From NCBI GenBank assembly GCA_910584865.1, contig CAJUCE010000045.1, forward strand, positions 1 through 34,187: 34,187 bases of DNA, in the 5' to 3' direction. The first letter of the stretch is position 1; each line of letters opens with the position of its first letter. The position numbers and the translations under genes are program-made. Positions 7,323-15,838 of the stretch are shown here, piece after piece. The DNA is from an uncultured Acetatifactor sp. Its GTDB lineage: Bacteria; Bacillota; Clostridia; Lachnospirales; Lachnospiraceae. The notes under the pieces were generated by a model. The model ran no database searches and was not told the origin of the DNA. It saw nothing but the letters and a program-made list of their open reading frames with translations.

Positions 7323-8483
7323 TCAACGCTCTGCCGCGGAATCATTGTTGCCGGCAAGAGCTTCCCAGTTCAGACGCCCGCTGCCGTCTTCGGCTTTCTC
7401 ATAGGTAAAATGGTTCACCACGCTGGCTCCGCCTCCGTTTAAACGCCCGTCATATTCATTCTCGAAAGAAACACTGTTCTCTTCCGCGGTCATCACGATA
7501 CTGTGGGAAGGAGACGTACTGCCGCTTGTGGTTTCACGATAGCTGGCCCCGCTGTATACTTCCGTCACAGTCACTTCCGCCCCCAGAGGAATCCCCTCCA
7601 ACGTAACCGTCTCTCTTCCGCATCCGTCGAAAACCAAAGACACCACATCGCTGTATACCAGCGTTTGGTCCTTCACCGCCTTCACCTCGAAGACAAAGGA
7701 TGCGCCCTGTAAGGTCTCATTGTAGGAAGTCAGAATCTTCTCTATCACCAGATCTCCGTAACGGTCCTCCCGTTCCGGTTTCAAACCTACATAAATGGGA
7801 TTTGCCTGATCATCCCCGTAATTCCACTCCTCATTTCCCTCCTGGGTATAGCTATAGCGGGGAAGTGACAACAGATAGGGGATAAAACGATACCGATTGC
7901 TCGCCGTCTCCACCGGTTCTACACAGACCAGATACATCCCGGTCCGAAGCCCCTCTGCGATTCCCACGGCCTTCCCATCCGGATTCTTCCTGATCTGCGC
8001 CGTTGTATCCGGACTGATCCCCGTGGCGCCAGCCGCAGTATTTTCGGTCTCTGCTCTCTCTGCATCTTCCGGCAATACAATCCCAGCCGCAGCCTGTGCC
8101 CAATCTGACCACTGCTTCGCCGTGGTGTCCGCATCCGCTGCTTCCAGCCCCTCCAGGCCGGACTCTCTATACGCCGACAGCAGGCGAAACGAACCGTCGG
8201 CATCCACTTCCGCCACCCGGTAGAGCTCCACCCGGATGCTTCCCTCCTCCAGGGTTTCGGCCAGCTCCTCGTAATACAGCTTATAATCCGGACTCGCCTG
8301 GCCTAGACTTCCCAAATCGTCCTCACTCAGTTCCTCCACATCCAGAGTAAAGGCAACTCTGCAGTCTGTCCTTTCCCTGTCGATTCCGCCGGCGCCGTAT
8401 GCCGTCACCGTTCCTGCTGCCAGAACCGACAATGCCAGGCCCAAAACAGCCGCTTTCTTCATCCGCTTCCCTTTTCCCGTCAT
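7323..8483 (-). CDS. Secreted pilin-like protein with Cna-type domains, no anchor
   Basis: This 386-residue protein has a signal peptide (KKAAVLGLALSVLAAGTVTA) and an N-terminal domain resembling the first domain of Gram-positive pilins (VELYRVAEVDADGSFRLLSA; GLRTGMYLVCVEPVE). A C-terminal Cna-like domain follows (LVIEKILTSYNETLQGASFV through VSFENEYDGRLNGGGASVVN). It has no LPXTG motif and no C-terminal membrane helix, and ends in a hydrophilic tail (ALAGNNDSAAER). It may be a non-covalently attached or tip component, or it may be joined to the fibre another way. GGGGAG lies six bases before the ATG at 8483. The upstream spacer contains the 147-base tandem repeats. Confidence 0.8.
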   Translation of the reverse strand: MTGKGKRMKKAAVLGLALSVLAAGTVTAYGAGGIDRERTDCRVAFTLDVEELSEDDLGSLGQASPDYKLYYEELAETLEEGSIRVELYRVAEVDADGSFRLLSAYRESGLEGLEAADADTTAKQWSDWAQAAAGIVLPEDAERAETENTAAGATGISPDTTAQIRKNPDGKAVGIAEGLRTGMYLVCVEPVETASNRYRFIPYLLSLPRYSYTQEGNEEWNYGDDQANPIYVGLKPEREDRYGDLVIEKILTSYNETLQGASFVFEVKAVKDQTLVYSDVVSLVFDGCGRETVTLEGIPLGAEVTVTEVYSGASYRETTSGSTSPSHSIVMTAEENSVSFENEYDGRLNGGGASVVNHFTYEKAEDGSGRLNWEALAGNNDSAAER

Positions 8484-8503
8484 CTTCGCTCCCCGCCTTT
8501 CTT

Positions 8504-8797
8504 ATTCCAGTTCCGTCTCTACGCTTCGGCGCCCTTTAAGGGAAGAAAATTCCATCTGCAAAGAGCTCAGCTGGTATTTTCTTCCAGGCACCTCCGCTCC
8601 GAGACTGTTTTTGGTTTTTTATTCCAATTCTTTTTATTCCAGTTCTTTTTATTCCAGTTCCGTCTCTACGCTTCGGCGCCCTTTAAGGGAAGAAAATTCC
8701 ATCTGCAAAGAGCTCAGCTGGTATTTTCTTCCAGGCGCCTCCGCTCCGAGACTGTTTTTGCTTTTTTATTCCAATTCTTTTTGTTCCAGTTCCCGTC
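8504..8797 (-). repeat. Two nearly identical 147-base tandem hairpin units
   Basis: The segment beginning ATTCCAGTTCCGTCTCTACG at 8504 recurs at 8651 with only about three substitutions over roughly 138 bases. On the minus strand each unit forms a hairpin of about 91 bases (8515-8605 and 8662-8752). It has GTCTC/GAGAC outer pairs, GGCGCC/GGCGCC pairs (G-T wobble in one copy) and an inner GGAAGAAAAT/ATTTTCTTCC stem. Short GGAACTGGAATAAAAAG repeats separate the units. A third, short partial copy (TCTCTACGCTTC at about 8816-8827) lies at the stop codon of the second sortase gene, so the array may have grown from that gene's 3' end. No coding potential is seen. Confidence 0.9.
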
Positions 8798-8825
8798 CAC
8801 AGGAACTTGTTCCGCTCTCTACGCT

Positions 8826-9701
8826 TCAGCGCCCCTCCCGTTTCTTCTTCCGGGGCCGGAACAGGAATTTCATCAGCAATATCACCAGAAATGTCACCGA
8901 CAATCCCAGAATCAGATATAGCATATAGTAATTCTGTACCGCCTCCAGCATGGTCTCCACCGGCGTGCTCTCGATTTCTTCCTCTCCCTCATAGGGAACC
9001 CTGCTGCCCCGCACGAGCAGGCGGTGGCTGTTCACTCCGTAGGGCGTACATGTGAACAATGTCACATAATCCTCCCCTGCCTGAATCCGCAGTGCCTCCT
9101 CCAGGGCCGGCATGTCGTCCTTATCCACCATGGGCAGAATCTGATCCACCTGATATGCCAATATTTCATCCAGCACATGAATATAAAAAAGGTCCCCTTT
9201 GTACAGCTGATCAATATCCGTAAAAAGCCTTGCGCTGGGCAGCCCTCTGTGAGCCGCCAGTACGCTGTGGGTACTCTCTCCTCCGATGGGAAGCTTCGTC
9301 CCCTCCAGATGCCCGATTCCGGTCTGCAATACCGCCTCCGATGTCCCATGATAGATGGACAGCTTCAGATTGATCTTCGGAATGGACAGATACCCCATCA
9401 CCCCGTCTCCGGAAATGTTGAGCACTTTCTCATATTCGGAATCCCGGGTCTCCCCGCCGTCTTCCCCAAAGGCATCGCTGTATAGGTAATTTTGGTCCAA
9501 TGTATCGTCAAATTTCCTGGCGGCCTCCCACTCTCTGGAATAATCCTCCGGCTGCAGTACCGCCACCGCTTCCTCGTAAGTCGTAATCAGCTGTTCCTGA
9601 CGGTATTTATTCCACTGATCGGAGACCGTGGGATAACACAGGATCCCCAGGCCCGTGAGAAACAGCAGTCCGAAAAGGATACCTGATATCTTCCGCTTCA
9701 T
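8826..9701 (-). CDS. Class C (pilin-polymerising) sortase, second copy
   Basis: This 291-residue membrane sortase would join pilin subunits by transpeptidation at LPXTG-type motifs. An N-terminal membrane helix (about 6-26) precedes the catalytic core: AAHRGLP with His151, VTLFTCTPYGVNSHRLLVRG with Cys218 and Arg227. A C-terminal membrane helix and a basic tail (FRPRKKKREGR) follow. The lid segment reads YSDAFGE where many class C enzymes have a DPF/DPW-like motif, so the lid is atypical. It starts inside the stop codon of the first sortase gene (ATGA, 9698-9701), which suggests coupled translation. Two sortases in one pilus locus usually differ in substrate choice; which pilin each uses cannot be told from sequence alone. 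Confidence 0.94.
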   Translation of the reverse strand: MKRKISGILFGLLFLTGLGILCYPTVSDQWNKYRQEQLITTYEEAVAVLQPEDYSREWEAARKFDDTLDQNYLYSDAFGEDGGETRDSEYEKVLNISGDGVMGYLSIPKINLKLSIYHGTSEAVLQTGIGHLEGTKLPIGGESTHSVLAAHRGLPSARLFTDIDQLYKGDLFYIHVLDEILAYQVDQILPMVDKDDMPALEEALRIQAGEDYVTLFTCTPYGVNSHRLLVRGSRVPYEGEEEIESTPVETMLEAVQNYYMLYLILGLSVTFLVILLMKFLFRPRKKKREGR

Positions 9702-10663
9702 GAATCACTCCCCGGACCGTTTGGGCTGCGGTCCTTCCCTTTGCTTTCTCTTTCCGGGCTTCTCCTGTGAGCCCTTTCCCCTTTTCCTATACTGCCTCCA
9801 GCCCGTCTCTGCTTTTTGTCATAAATATAAAGCAGGAAAATCACGGCTCCCGTCACTGTCAATCCCAAAATTACCCACAGTAGATAACTGGTATGGAGAC
9901 TAGGGCCTACGATTCCGCTGTTGTAAGCCATCGGCACCCCTTCCTCCTCCATCTCCTCATAGGACACCCGGTGACCTCTCACCAGCAGACGATGGCTGTT
10001 CACTCCGTAGGGCGTACAGGTCAGCAGTGTCACCAGATCCTGACCTTCCTCCGCCGCCAGGGCTGTCGTATCCGTGGGCTCTACTACCGTGGTTTTATCC
10101 ACCTGATAATAAAGTGTGTCGTCCAATACCGACAGGAGGAAATAATCCCCCTCTTCCAATTTATCCAAATCCGTAAACAAAGCTGCGCTGGGCAGGCCCC
10201 TGTGTGCCGAAATCACGGCATGGGTTCCCTCCCCGCCCACAGGCAGAGAACTTCCCGCCAGATGCCCCGCCGCCTTCTGCAGCACCTCTTCGCTGGTGGT
10301 ATGATAGATGGGAATCTTCACCCCGATCACCGGAATCTCCACATACCCCATCATGCCATCTTCTGCCAAGTTCAGACAGGACAGATAAGCCTCGTCCCCC
10401 TCCTCCGGTACAGCCGCTGTGGAGAAGGAATCGGGCAAAATATAGGGGCTAAGGGCGTCATTATAATTCTGCGCCCGCGTCCATTCCATCTCATAGTCCA
10501 CCCTGCCGCTCTCTTCCATCTGTGCCACCGCTTCGTCATAGGTGGTGATCAGCTTGGACTGTCTGTAGTTGTTCCACTGATTCGCCGCAAAAGGATACAG
10601 CAGCAGGGACAAACCGGCCAGGAACATGATACATACTGCAATTGTAATCGCTTTTTTCTTCAT
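9698..10663 (-). CDS. Class C (pilin-polymerising) sortase, first copy
   Basis: This 321-residue sortase has membrane helices at about 5-25 and about 258-280. The catalytic core holds SAHRGLP (His154) and VTLLTCTPYGVNSHRLLVRG (Cys216, Arg225, with the nine-residue spacing usual in pilin sortases). The putative lid is ILPDSFS rather than a strict DP[F/W]. After the second membrane helix it has a long, very basic cytoplasmic tail (KGERAHRRSPERESKGKD) that the second sortase lacks. AAGGAG lies eight bases upstream of the ATG at 10663. It lies downstream of the major pilin, separated by a repeat-rich 375-base spacer. The likely role is polymerising the LPSTG major pilin. Confidence 0.94.
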   Translation of the reverse strand: MKKKAITIAVCIMFLAGLSLLLYPFAANQWNNYRQSKLITTYDEAVAQMEESGRVDYEMEWTRAQNYNDALSPYILPDSFSTAAVPEEGDEAYLSCLNLAEDGMMGYVEIPVIGVKIPIYHTTSEEVLQKAAGHLAGSSLPVGGEGTHAVISAHRGLPSAALFTDLDKLEEGDYFLLSVLDDTLYYQVDKTTVVEPTDTTALAAEEGQDLVTLLTCTPYGVNSHRLLVRGHRVSYEEMEEEGVPMAYNSGIVGPSLHTSYLLWVILGLTVTGAVIFLLYIYDKKQRRAGGSIGKGERAHRRSPERESKGKDRSPNGPGSDS

Positions 10664-10749
10664 CCGGGCTCTCCTTGTTGTTGTAATCTGTGATTTGCTT
10701 TCGCCGGAGCAGGCTTAAGATGCCGGCCCCGGCTTTTGCTTTGGTGTTT

Positions 10750-10776
10750 GGGGGAGTTTTAGGGCTCCCCCTTTTT
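10750..10776 (+). terminator. Hairpin with T-run, plus-strand orientation
   Basis: GGGGGAG (10750-10756) and CTCCCCC (10765-10771) flank an 8-base loop and are followed by TTTTT on the plus strand. No plus-strand gene ends here, and on the minus strand there is no U-tract. It may be part of the adjacent repeat array, or act as an mRNA structure between pilin and sortase genes rather than a terminator. Confidence 0.4.
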
Positions 10777-10958
10777 CTTTGTTACTCGGAGGGCTTGTTT
10801 GCCTCTCCTTCTTCCTTGGTTACTTGGAGGCCTTATTTGCCTCTCCTTCTTCCTTGGTTACTTAGAGGACCTGTTTGTCACCCTTTTCTTTGGTTACTTA
10901 GAGGACCTGTTTGTCACCCTTTTCTTTGGTTACTTAGAGGCCTTTTGTTCCTCCGTTT
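10772..10958 (-). repeat. Degenerate 36/38-base tandem repeats, about five units
   Basis: The word GGTTACTTAGAGG and its variants recur at spacings of 38, 38, 36 and 36 bases (TACT at about 10783, 10821, 10859, 10895 and 10931). The last two full units are identical. On the minus strand each unit contains AAGTAACCAAAG followed by a purine-rich, Shine-Dalgarno-like stretch. The words CTTCCAAGTAAGG at the pilin gene's stop codon and CCTCCAAGTAACC in the repeats are similar, so the array may derive from the 3' end of that gene. It occupies much of the 375-base spacer between the major pilin and the first sortase. Confidence 0.85.
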
Positions 10959-11038
10959 TCTGTACTTCCTGCCTGGCCCCGGAAGAGGGGCTTGTAGCTC
11001 TTATGTACATCGATCTGAGCCTTTCACTCTTATCAGCC

Positions 11039-12964
11039 TTACTTGGAAGACTTCCTGCGGCTTGCGAAGAACAGGCCTGCAGCGATGATCATGATCGCAC
11101 ATCCGCCGATGGTAAAGATCGTGGTACCGATGCCACCGGTGGACGGGAGGGAGGAGAGGGTGGTATTCTGAATCGGTGTATTTGTAACAGTTGTCTGTGT
11201 CTTATCAATTTCAGGTGCAGATTCACCCTCATTCTTTACGCTGAAAGTGGAAGTATTCCGACCATCAATCTTAATCGTCCAGGATACCAATTTCCCGTTG
11301 TCTTCCTTATTTGCTGCCCCGTCATTGTATACAGCACTGACCTCAATCTCAAAGACCTTAGTATTGATGCTGTAGCCAGCAGGTGCGGCAGTCTCTCTCA
11401 GATAGTATACACCGGGAATTTCAGTTGTTTTTACATTGTCGCCTGCCGTAGTTTTCGCAGCCGCGATTTCACTTGCAAGTCCCGCCTTTAAACCAGTAAT
11501 ACTAACACGGCCTCCATCTGCAGAAGTCGCAGTTCCCTCAAAGGTATCATTTTTATATACCGCAGCTGCAAGAGCCGCTGCCAGAGCCGTTTCTTTATCT
11601 GTTATAGTGCTATCTGCTGCAATCCGCTTCTCCAGCTCTGCAGGATCTTTTGTATACAGAGTAAAGGTTGCACCATCAAGAGGATCATTTTTCTTATCAT
11701 TATTTGTATCCACACCTAATTTAGTGATAATATCGTCTAATCCTGAGCTGTTACCGGTAACATCCCCGTCAATATCAAAGGTATAGGTATAGGTCTTATC
11801 TTCATCTTTAGGCTTGTCACCCTCACCCTGCTCAACCTTGGAATCTTTCGTGTAGTTAAGCGTAGCCGTATTCACGTTGCCTGGATGATTCATTACTGCA
11901 TTCTCATTTAACGTGGCACTGTACGTAATGACAACGCTTCCGCCTTCGAAATCAGCCAAGGTATAATTTTTATTTGCTGCAAAATCAATTGTAACTGTTG
12001 TAAGCGTTACAACGTCTTTGGAATCTACAGTCTCTTTTGTCTCAACGACACTTTGTGTATAATATTTGTCATTTTCATTGTCATTTGATAAAACTGTATT
12101 ATTACCGTCTCTGTTTGTAGCTGTCACCTTAATGGAATTCTCATCCAGTGTCAGTCCTTTACTCAAGGTATCCACCACATTCAGAACCGGATTGCTTCCC
12201 TGATAATTGGGAACCGGATTGATTGTAACCGTATAGTAAAGCTTATCACCAGGCTTCACAGAATTACCGTCTTTTCCCTGTCCTTCGGCTGTCTCAGAAA
12301 CTTTCTTATCTACCTTCGGGAAGTTGCTTGCCTTTACAAATACCTCTGCATTTCGGATATCCAATTTTCCGTCGGTAATGTCATTACCATTTCCTTCATC
12401 GGCTTTGTCATAGAAAATGGATGCAACTGCATAGTTATATGTGGTAGTTTCTGTACCAGTAATCACAACCAAATACATACCTACATCCAATGTTGTCTCT
12501 GTTGACTTCGTTCCCAATGCCGGCGTTCCGCTAGCAAGGTCTGCTGCGGTACTCTGTTGCCAATTGTTCCACTTAACAGTAACTGGTGAAAGTTTAAGCT
12601 CAGCCGCTTTATCACCAATCGCATTAATCATTGTCTGATCCATTCTCACGCCAAGTGTATTATAGTCAACACTTTCTGCATCCTGTGCTTTCAGAATCTC
12701 GTCGAATGCTCCGTTAACACTCTCATACGTCTCAAAGTAATCCGTAGCTGCATCATATTTTGCGCCGACTATTTTATATATGGCAATATCTGCACCTTCT
12801 TCTACATTCGTTATGGTAATACTGCCCTTGTCGTCACTGGTACCAATCTTGCCGTCTGTACCTTCGTGAGAATTAGGATTCGGCTCCGCAAACGCCGTCA
12901 CCGACATCCCCAGAACCATGGCCATTGCCAGTACAAAAGCCAAAATCTTTTTCATTTTTTTCAT
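11039..12964 (-). CDS. Major pilin (LPSTG backbone subunit)
   Basis: This 641-residue pilin is expected to be polymerised by the downstream class C sortases. In order it has a signal peptide (MKKMKKILAFVLAMAMVLGM, cleavage after TAFA), an N-terminal domain, and a pilin-type lysine motif VFVKASNFPKVDKKV (208-222, PK at 216-217). An isopeptide-type D2 domain (VKPGDKLYYTVTINPVPNYQ) and a Cna-B domain (DPLDGATFTLYTKD) follow, then the E-box YYLRETAAPAGY (520-531). The sorting signal is LPSTGG at about 606, followed by a membrane helix and RRKSSK. The start at 12964 has AAAGGA eight bases upstream; a second ATG lies three codons in. Its long structured leader suggests separate control from the upstream genes. 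Confidence 0.93.
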   Translation of the reverse strand: MKKMKKILAFVLAMAMVLGMSVTAFAEPNPNSHEGTDGKIGTSDDKGSITITNVEEGADIAIYKIVGAKYDAATDYFETYESVNGAFDEILKAQDAESVDYNTLGVRMDQTMINAIGDKAAELKLSPVTVKWNNWQQSTAADLASGTPALGTKSTETTLDVGMYLVVITGTETTTYNYAVASIFYDKADEGNGNDITDGKLDIRNAEVFVKASNFPKVDKKVSETAEGQGKDGNSVKPGDKLYYTVTINPVPNYQGSNPVLNVVDTLSKGLTLDENSIKVTATNRDGNNTVLSNDNENDKYYTQSVVETKETVDSKDVVTLTTVTIDFAANKNYTLADFEGGSVVITYSATLNENAVMNHPGNVNTATLNYTKDSKVEQGEGDKPKDEDKTYTYTFDIDGDVTGNSSGLDDIITKLGVDTNNDKKNDPLDGATFTLYTKDPAELEKRIAADSTITDKETALAAALAAAVYKNDTFEGTATSADGGRVSITGLKAGLASEIAAAKTTAGDNVKTTEIPGVYYLRETAAPAGYSINTKVFEIEVSAVYNDGAANKEDNGKLVSWTIKIDGRNTSTFSVKNEGESAPEIDKTQTTVTNTPIQNTTLSSLPSTGGIGTTIFTIGGCAIMIIAAGLFFASRRKSSK

Positions 12965-13284
12965 CTTTCTTTTCCTTTCTTTTTGCTTCTGGCAGCGGTA
13001 GGATTCCGCTGCGTCCACTGTTACCCCTCAGTCTGTCCGTTCTATTGGTATTGCAATCGTTCAAGCAAATATCTGAACGGTCACCGTATGGTACTTCACA
13101 GCACACTGCATCGGTTTTTCGTTCCGGCGCAGGCCAATCTGCCGTCAGGGATTTCTCCTTTTGGCGGAATCTCCTTTTCGGCGGAATGCGCCGAGCTAAT
13201 CAGCCTGCGGCCGGGGCGCTTCACCCTGCACCGTGGTGCGGCCTCCCCCGGCAGGAATGGCCTCCGGGGGATTGATTCAGTTTT
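12965..13284 (-). promoter_or_regulatory. 320-base structured leader of the major pilin
   Basis: No credible gene lies here. In transcription order it holds a hairpin that includes the end of the upstream gene (GGATTG/CAATCC, about 13269-13291) and a strong GC hairpin (CCCCCGG 13245-13251 with CCGGGGG 13264-13270). A CGGCG/CGCCG hairpin follows (13179-13193), then a 16-base direct repeat CTCCTTTTGGCGGAAT / CTCCTTTTCGGCGGAAT, a CGTTCA/TGAACG hairpin (about 13059-13079), and a perfect GCAGCGG/CCGCTGC hairpin (12992-13012) just ahead of the Shine-Dalgarno sequence. None has a U-tract, so they look like stabilising, processing or ligand-sensing structures rather than terminators. No known riboswitch class was recognised. 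Confidence 0.6.
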
Positions 13285-15819
13285 TCAATCCCGCTGCACC
13301 TCCCCTGCCATTTTGTTTTTATATAAGATCAGCACTGCACCTATCATCAGCAGGATGCCGCCGATCGAATACCAGTAGATTCCCATACCGCCTGAGTTCG
13401 GCAGTTCGTAGAGTTCACTGTTCACTACGGTGATTTCCACACGGTTTGCAGTATCCGTATTCACCTGTATCTGACCGATTATGTCTTTGTCATACTTTCC
13501 GTCGTCAACGATGACTTCCAGGGTCTTCTTTCCGGAGGCAGTACTTCCGTCCGTATCCTCCTCACCCTTCCAGTGAATCTCAATCTTGATGGGTTCCGGC
13601 AGGAGAATGTAGCCGCTGGGCGCCTTTGTCTCTCTGAGATAATAGGTTCCGGGTTTCAGGCCCTGTATTTCCAGGATGCCATTCTCAGGTGTGGTATAGG
13701 TATGGCTCCATGCATGCTCCGGTTTCAAATCTCCGTTCGTGCTGCCATCGTCTGCACCGCCAGTCCCTGTGTTATCGCTGTCGCCGCTCTCTGTGTCATT
13801 GTTATCTCCGGCATCGGCCGCGGTTCCCGGTTCTATGGCTCCGCCCACCGCATAGACAGCCATGGCTTCATCCGCTATCCGGGCAGTCACCGGATTTGTC
13901 TCTGCCTCATCCCGGTATAATTCAAATTCTGCTCCGGCCAGCGGATTGCTCTCCGCATCCACCTTCTTCAGAATCAGGCTCACCTTCTGCGGCACATAAT
14001 AGTTGGTAAATGTCACGCCCTTGGTTTCGCCCTGGATATAAGCTACTTCCTTTTCCACCGTCTTCTGCGTGCTGCCCTCTTCCGGCGACACGCTGTACTC
14101 CGGTACATCGGAGACGTCTTCCTCCACTACATATATCCCCGAAGGAAGTCTGGTAAATGTTGCCGTTTCATTGGCTTTTAAAGTAAAATGTCCATTCTGG
14201 TCAGTGGTATAAGTGTACTCCGTGCCGTTTCTTACTATCACATAATAGGCTTTCGCCACCGGCTCATACTTTGTTGTATCATTATGCCCGTCAGACTCGA
14301 TAGGCTTCTCTTTATAGAGGGTAAACTTAAATTCCACCTCCCTGTCAAAGGCAGCATCCTCACTCTCGTTTACCACCGCCTTTGTCACGGAGAGTCCGCC
14401 TGTCAGAGGTTTGTTTTCAAAGGGCAGTATCTCGAAGGATTCCGATACCGCCTTGTCTGTATAGCCCTCCGTCTTCTCCGGTACTACCTGAATATAGACT
14501 TCCTCTTCCGGAGCCTGCTGCTCTCCCGCCTTTACCTCGGATACATTGTAGCCGCTTCCGATGCCCATCCCCAGGAACACTGCCATCTGTCCCGGCCGAA
14601 GGGTAAAGCGTCCGTCCGTTCCTGTCATCAGGCAAGCCTCAGCCGTCACCAGTTCGGCACTGCTGATTTCATAGACCAGATAAGGCGCATTTTTGATCAC
14701 CACATAATTGCTGTCTGTCAGCTCGAAAGTAAATACCGCATCCGGTATGCTGCCATCCTCCATCTTCTTGCTGACGCCGAAGGATGCCGCAGCATTTTTA
14801 AAATAGGCCACCGAATTGCCGGATGTGCTTCCCTCCTGTCTGGAGATCACGGTTTCCGTATCCCCCTCTGCCGGTTCAAATCCCTCCAGGCCGGTATCAC
14901 CCACAGGATTCCAGTATTCACCGCCGGTTCCGTCCAGCCTAAGCTCCTGCACCTCGTAGTCCATATCCGGCCGTATGCTGCCGCCTTCAAATACAGCTTT
15001 GCAACCCGCCGGCAGGTAAAAGATACCATTCTCATCCGTAACGCCGTTATTCAGCGTCTTATTTGTCTCCATATCCACGATCCTGAAAGGTTCTCCTACG
15101 GCCTTTTCCTGCCCCAGAAGCAGGCGGAATTTAAATCCCTTCTCCGGCATCAGGAAATCAGGAAGGTCATATTCCGTTCTGCCTACCAGGATGCCGGATA
15201 TGACTTTCTGCACCTCCAGGCCTGCTGTTCCCGGATTCACATATTGGTTCACAAATGTAACCGTGGTACCGTTGTCCTCCAGATATCCCTGTGCGGCGCC
15301 GCCGTAGGTCACCTCCTGATAATTCTTCGGAATCTCCTCCGTCACCTCGTAACGGGTTCCGCTGCGCAGCCCCTCGATATCCGCGCTCCGGAATTCCGCC
15401 CGCTCACCGCTTTTCAGGGTAAAACGCCCGTATGTGCTGGTTTGCGGAAAGGTCATCTTCGGGTTCCCGCTGCTGTCTTCTATCAGATTCCCGTTGGAAT
15501 CTTTCATCGGTATGAGAATTTCCGTCCCGTCCGCCGCGAATTTATGGTAAGTCACGTTCCCTGCGGCATTTTCCGCTCCGCTTCCGCCCAACTTCAGGGT
15601 AAAGGTAAATTCTCTCTCTTTCTCCGAATTCGGAAGCGTGTGCCCCGCCTGGGCACTCTTCACTGTCTTGGTGACGTAAAGATTCGCTTCCATCTTCGGT
15701 TCATTGGTAAATGTAATTCTCGGAATGTCCTCGGTTTCAGCCGCCTGCAAGGGCATCAGGCTCCCCGCCAGACAGCAGATGACAGTCAGGAAGGATATAA
15801 GCTTTTTCAATGTTTTCAT
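13285..15819 (-). CDS. Ancillary pilin, LPNSG-anchored, multiple Cna-like domains
   Basis: This is an 844-residue wall-anchored protein. The signal peptide (MKTLKKLISFLTVICCLAGS, cleavage near LQAAE) is followed by at least four repeated Cna/DUF5979-like modules that open with phrases such as LYVTKTV, LEVQKVIS, FGVSKKME, LSVTKAV and LILKKVD. Several modules contain 'GRFTLKSGERAEF'-like or 'GHFTLKANETATF'-like strands. The last module carries the E-box YYLRETKAPSGY (726-737). The C-terminus has LPNSGG at about 806, a membrane helix and a basic tail. The gene begins 19 bases after the giant adhesin's stop, with GGAAGG overlapping that end. It probably acts as a basal or accessory pilus subunit. 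Confidence 0.91.
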   Translation of the reverse strand: MKTLKKLISFLTVICCLAGSLMPLQAAETEDIPRITFTNEPKMEANLYVTKTVKSAQAGHTLPNSEKEREFTFTLKLGGSGAENAAGNVTYHKFAADGTEILIPMKDSNGNLIEDSSGNPKMTFPQTSTYGRFTLKSGERAEFRSADIEGLRSGTRYEVTEEIPKNYQEVTYGGAAQGYLEDNGTTVTFVNQYVNPGTAGLEVQKVISGILVGRTEYDLPDFLMPEKGFKFRLLLGQEKAVGEPFRIVDMETNKTLNNGVTDENGIFYLPAGCKAVFEGGSIRPDMDYEVQELRLDGTGGEYWNPVGDTGLEGFEPAEGDTETVISRQEGSTSGNSVAYFKNAAASFGVSKKMEDGSIPDAVFTFELTDSNYVVIKNAPYLVYEISSAELVTAEACLMTGTDGRFTLRPGQMAVFLGMGIGSGYNVSEVKAGEQQAPEEEVYIQVVPEKTEGYTDKAVSESFEILPFENKPLTGGLSVTKAVVNESEDAAFDREVEFKFTLYKEKPIESDGHNDTTKYEPVAKAYYVIVRNGTEYTYTTDQNGHFTLKANETATFTRLPSGIYVVEEDVSDVPEYSVSPEEGSTQKTVEKEVAYIQGETKGVTFTNYYVPQKVSLILKKVDAESNPLAGAEFELYRDEAETNPVTARIADEAMAVYAVGGAIEPGTAADAGDNNDTESGDSDNTGTGGADDGSTNGDLKPEHAWSHTYTTPENGILEIQGLKPGTYYLRETKAPSGYILLPEPIKIEIHWKGEEDTDGSTASGKKTLEVIVDDGKYDKDIIGQIQVNTDTANRVEITVVNSELYELPNSGGMGIYWYSIGGILLMIGAVLILYKNKMAGEVQRD

Positions 15820-15838
15820 ATTTCTATGGGACCTTCCT

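Noticed and set aside
8504..10958. CRISPR array
   Set aside because: The repeats are 147 or 36/38 bases with no distinct spacers and no cas genes nearby; they are tandem duplications.
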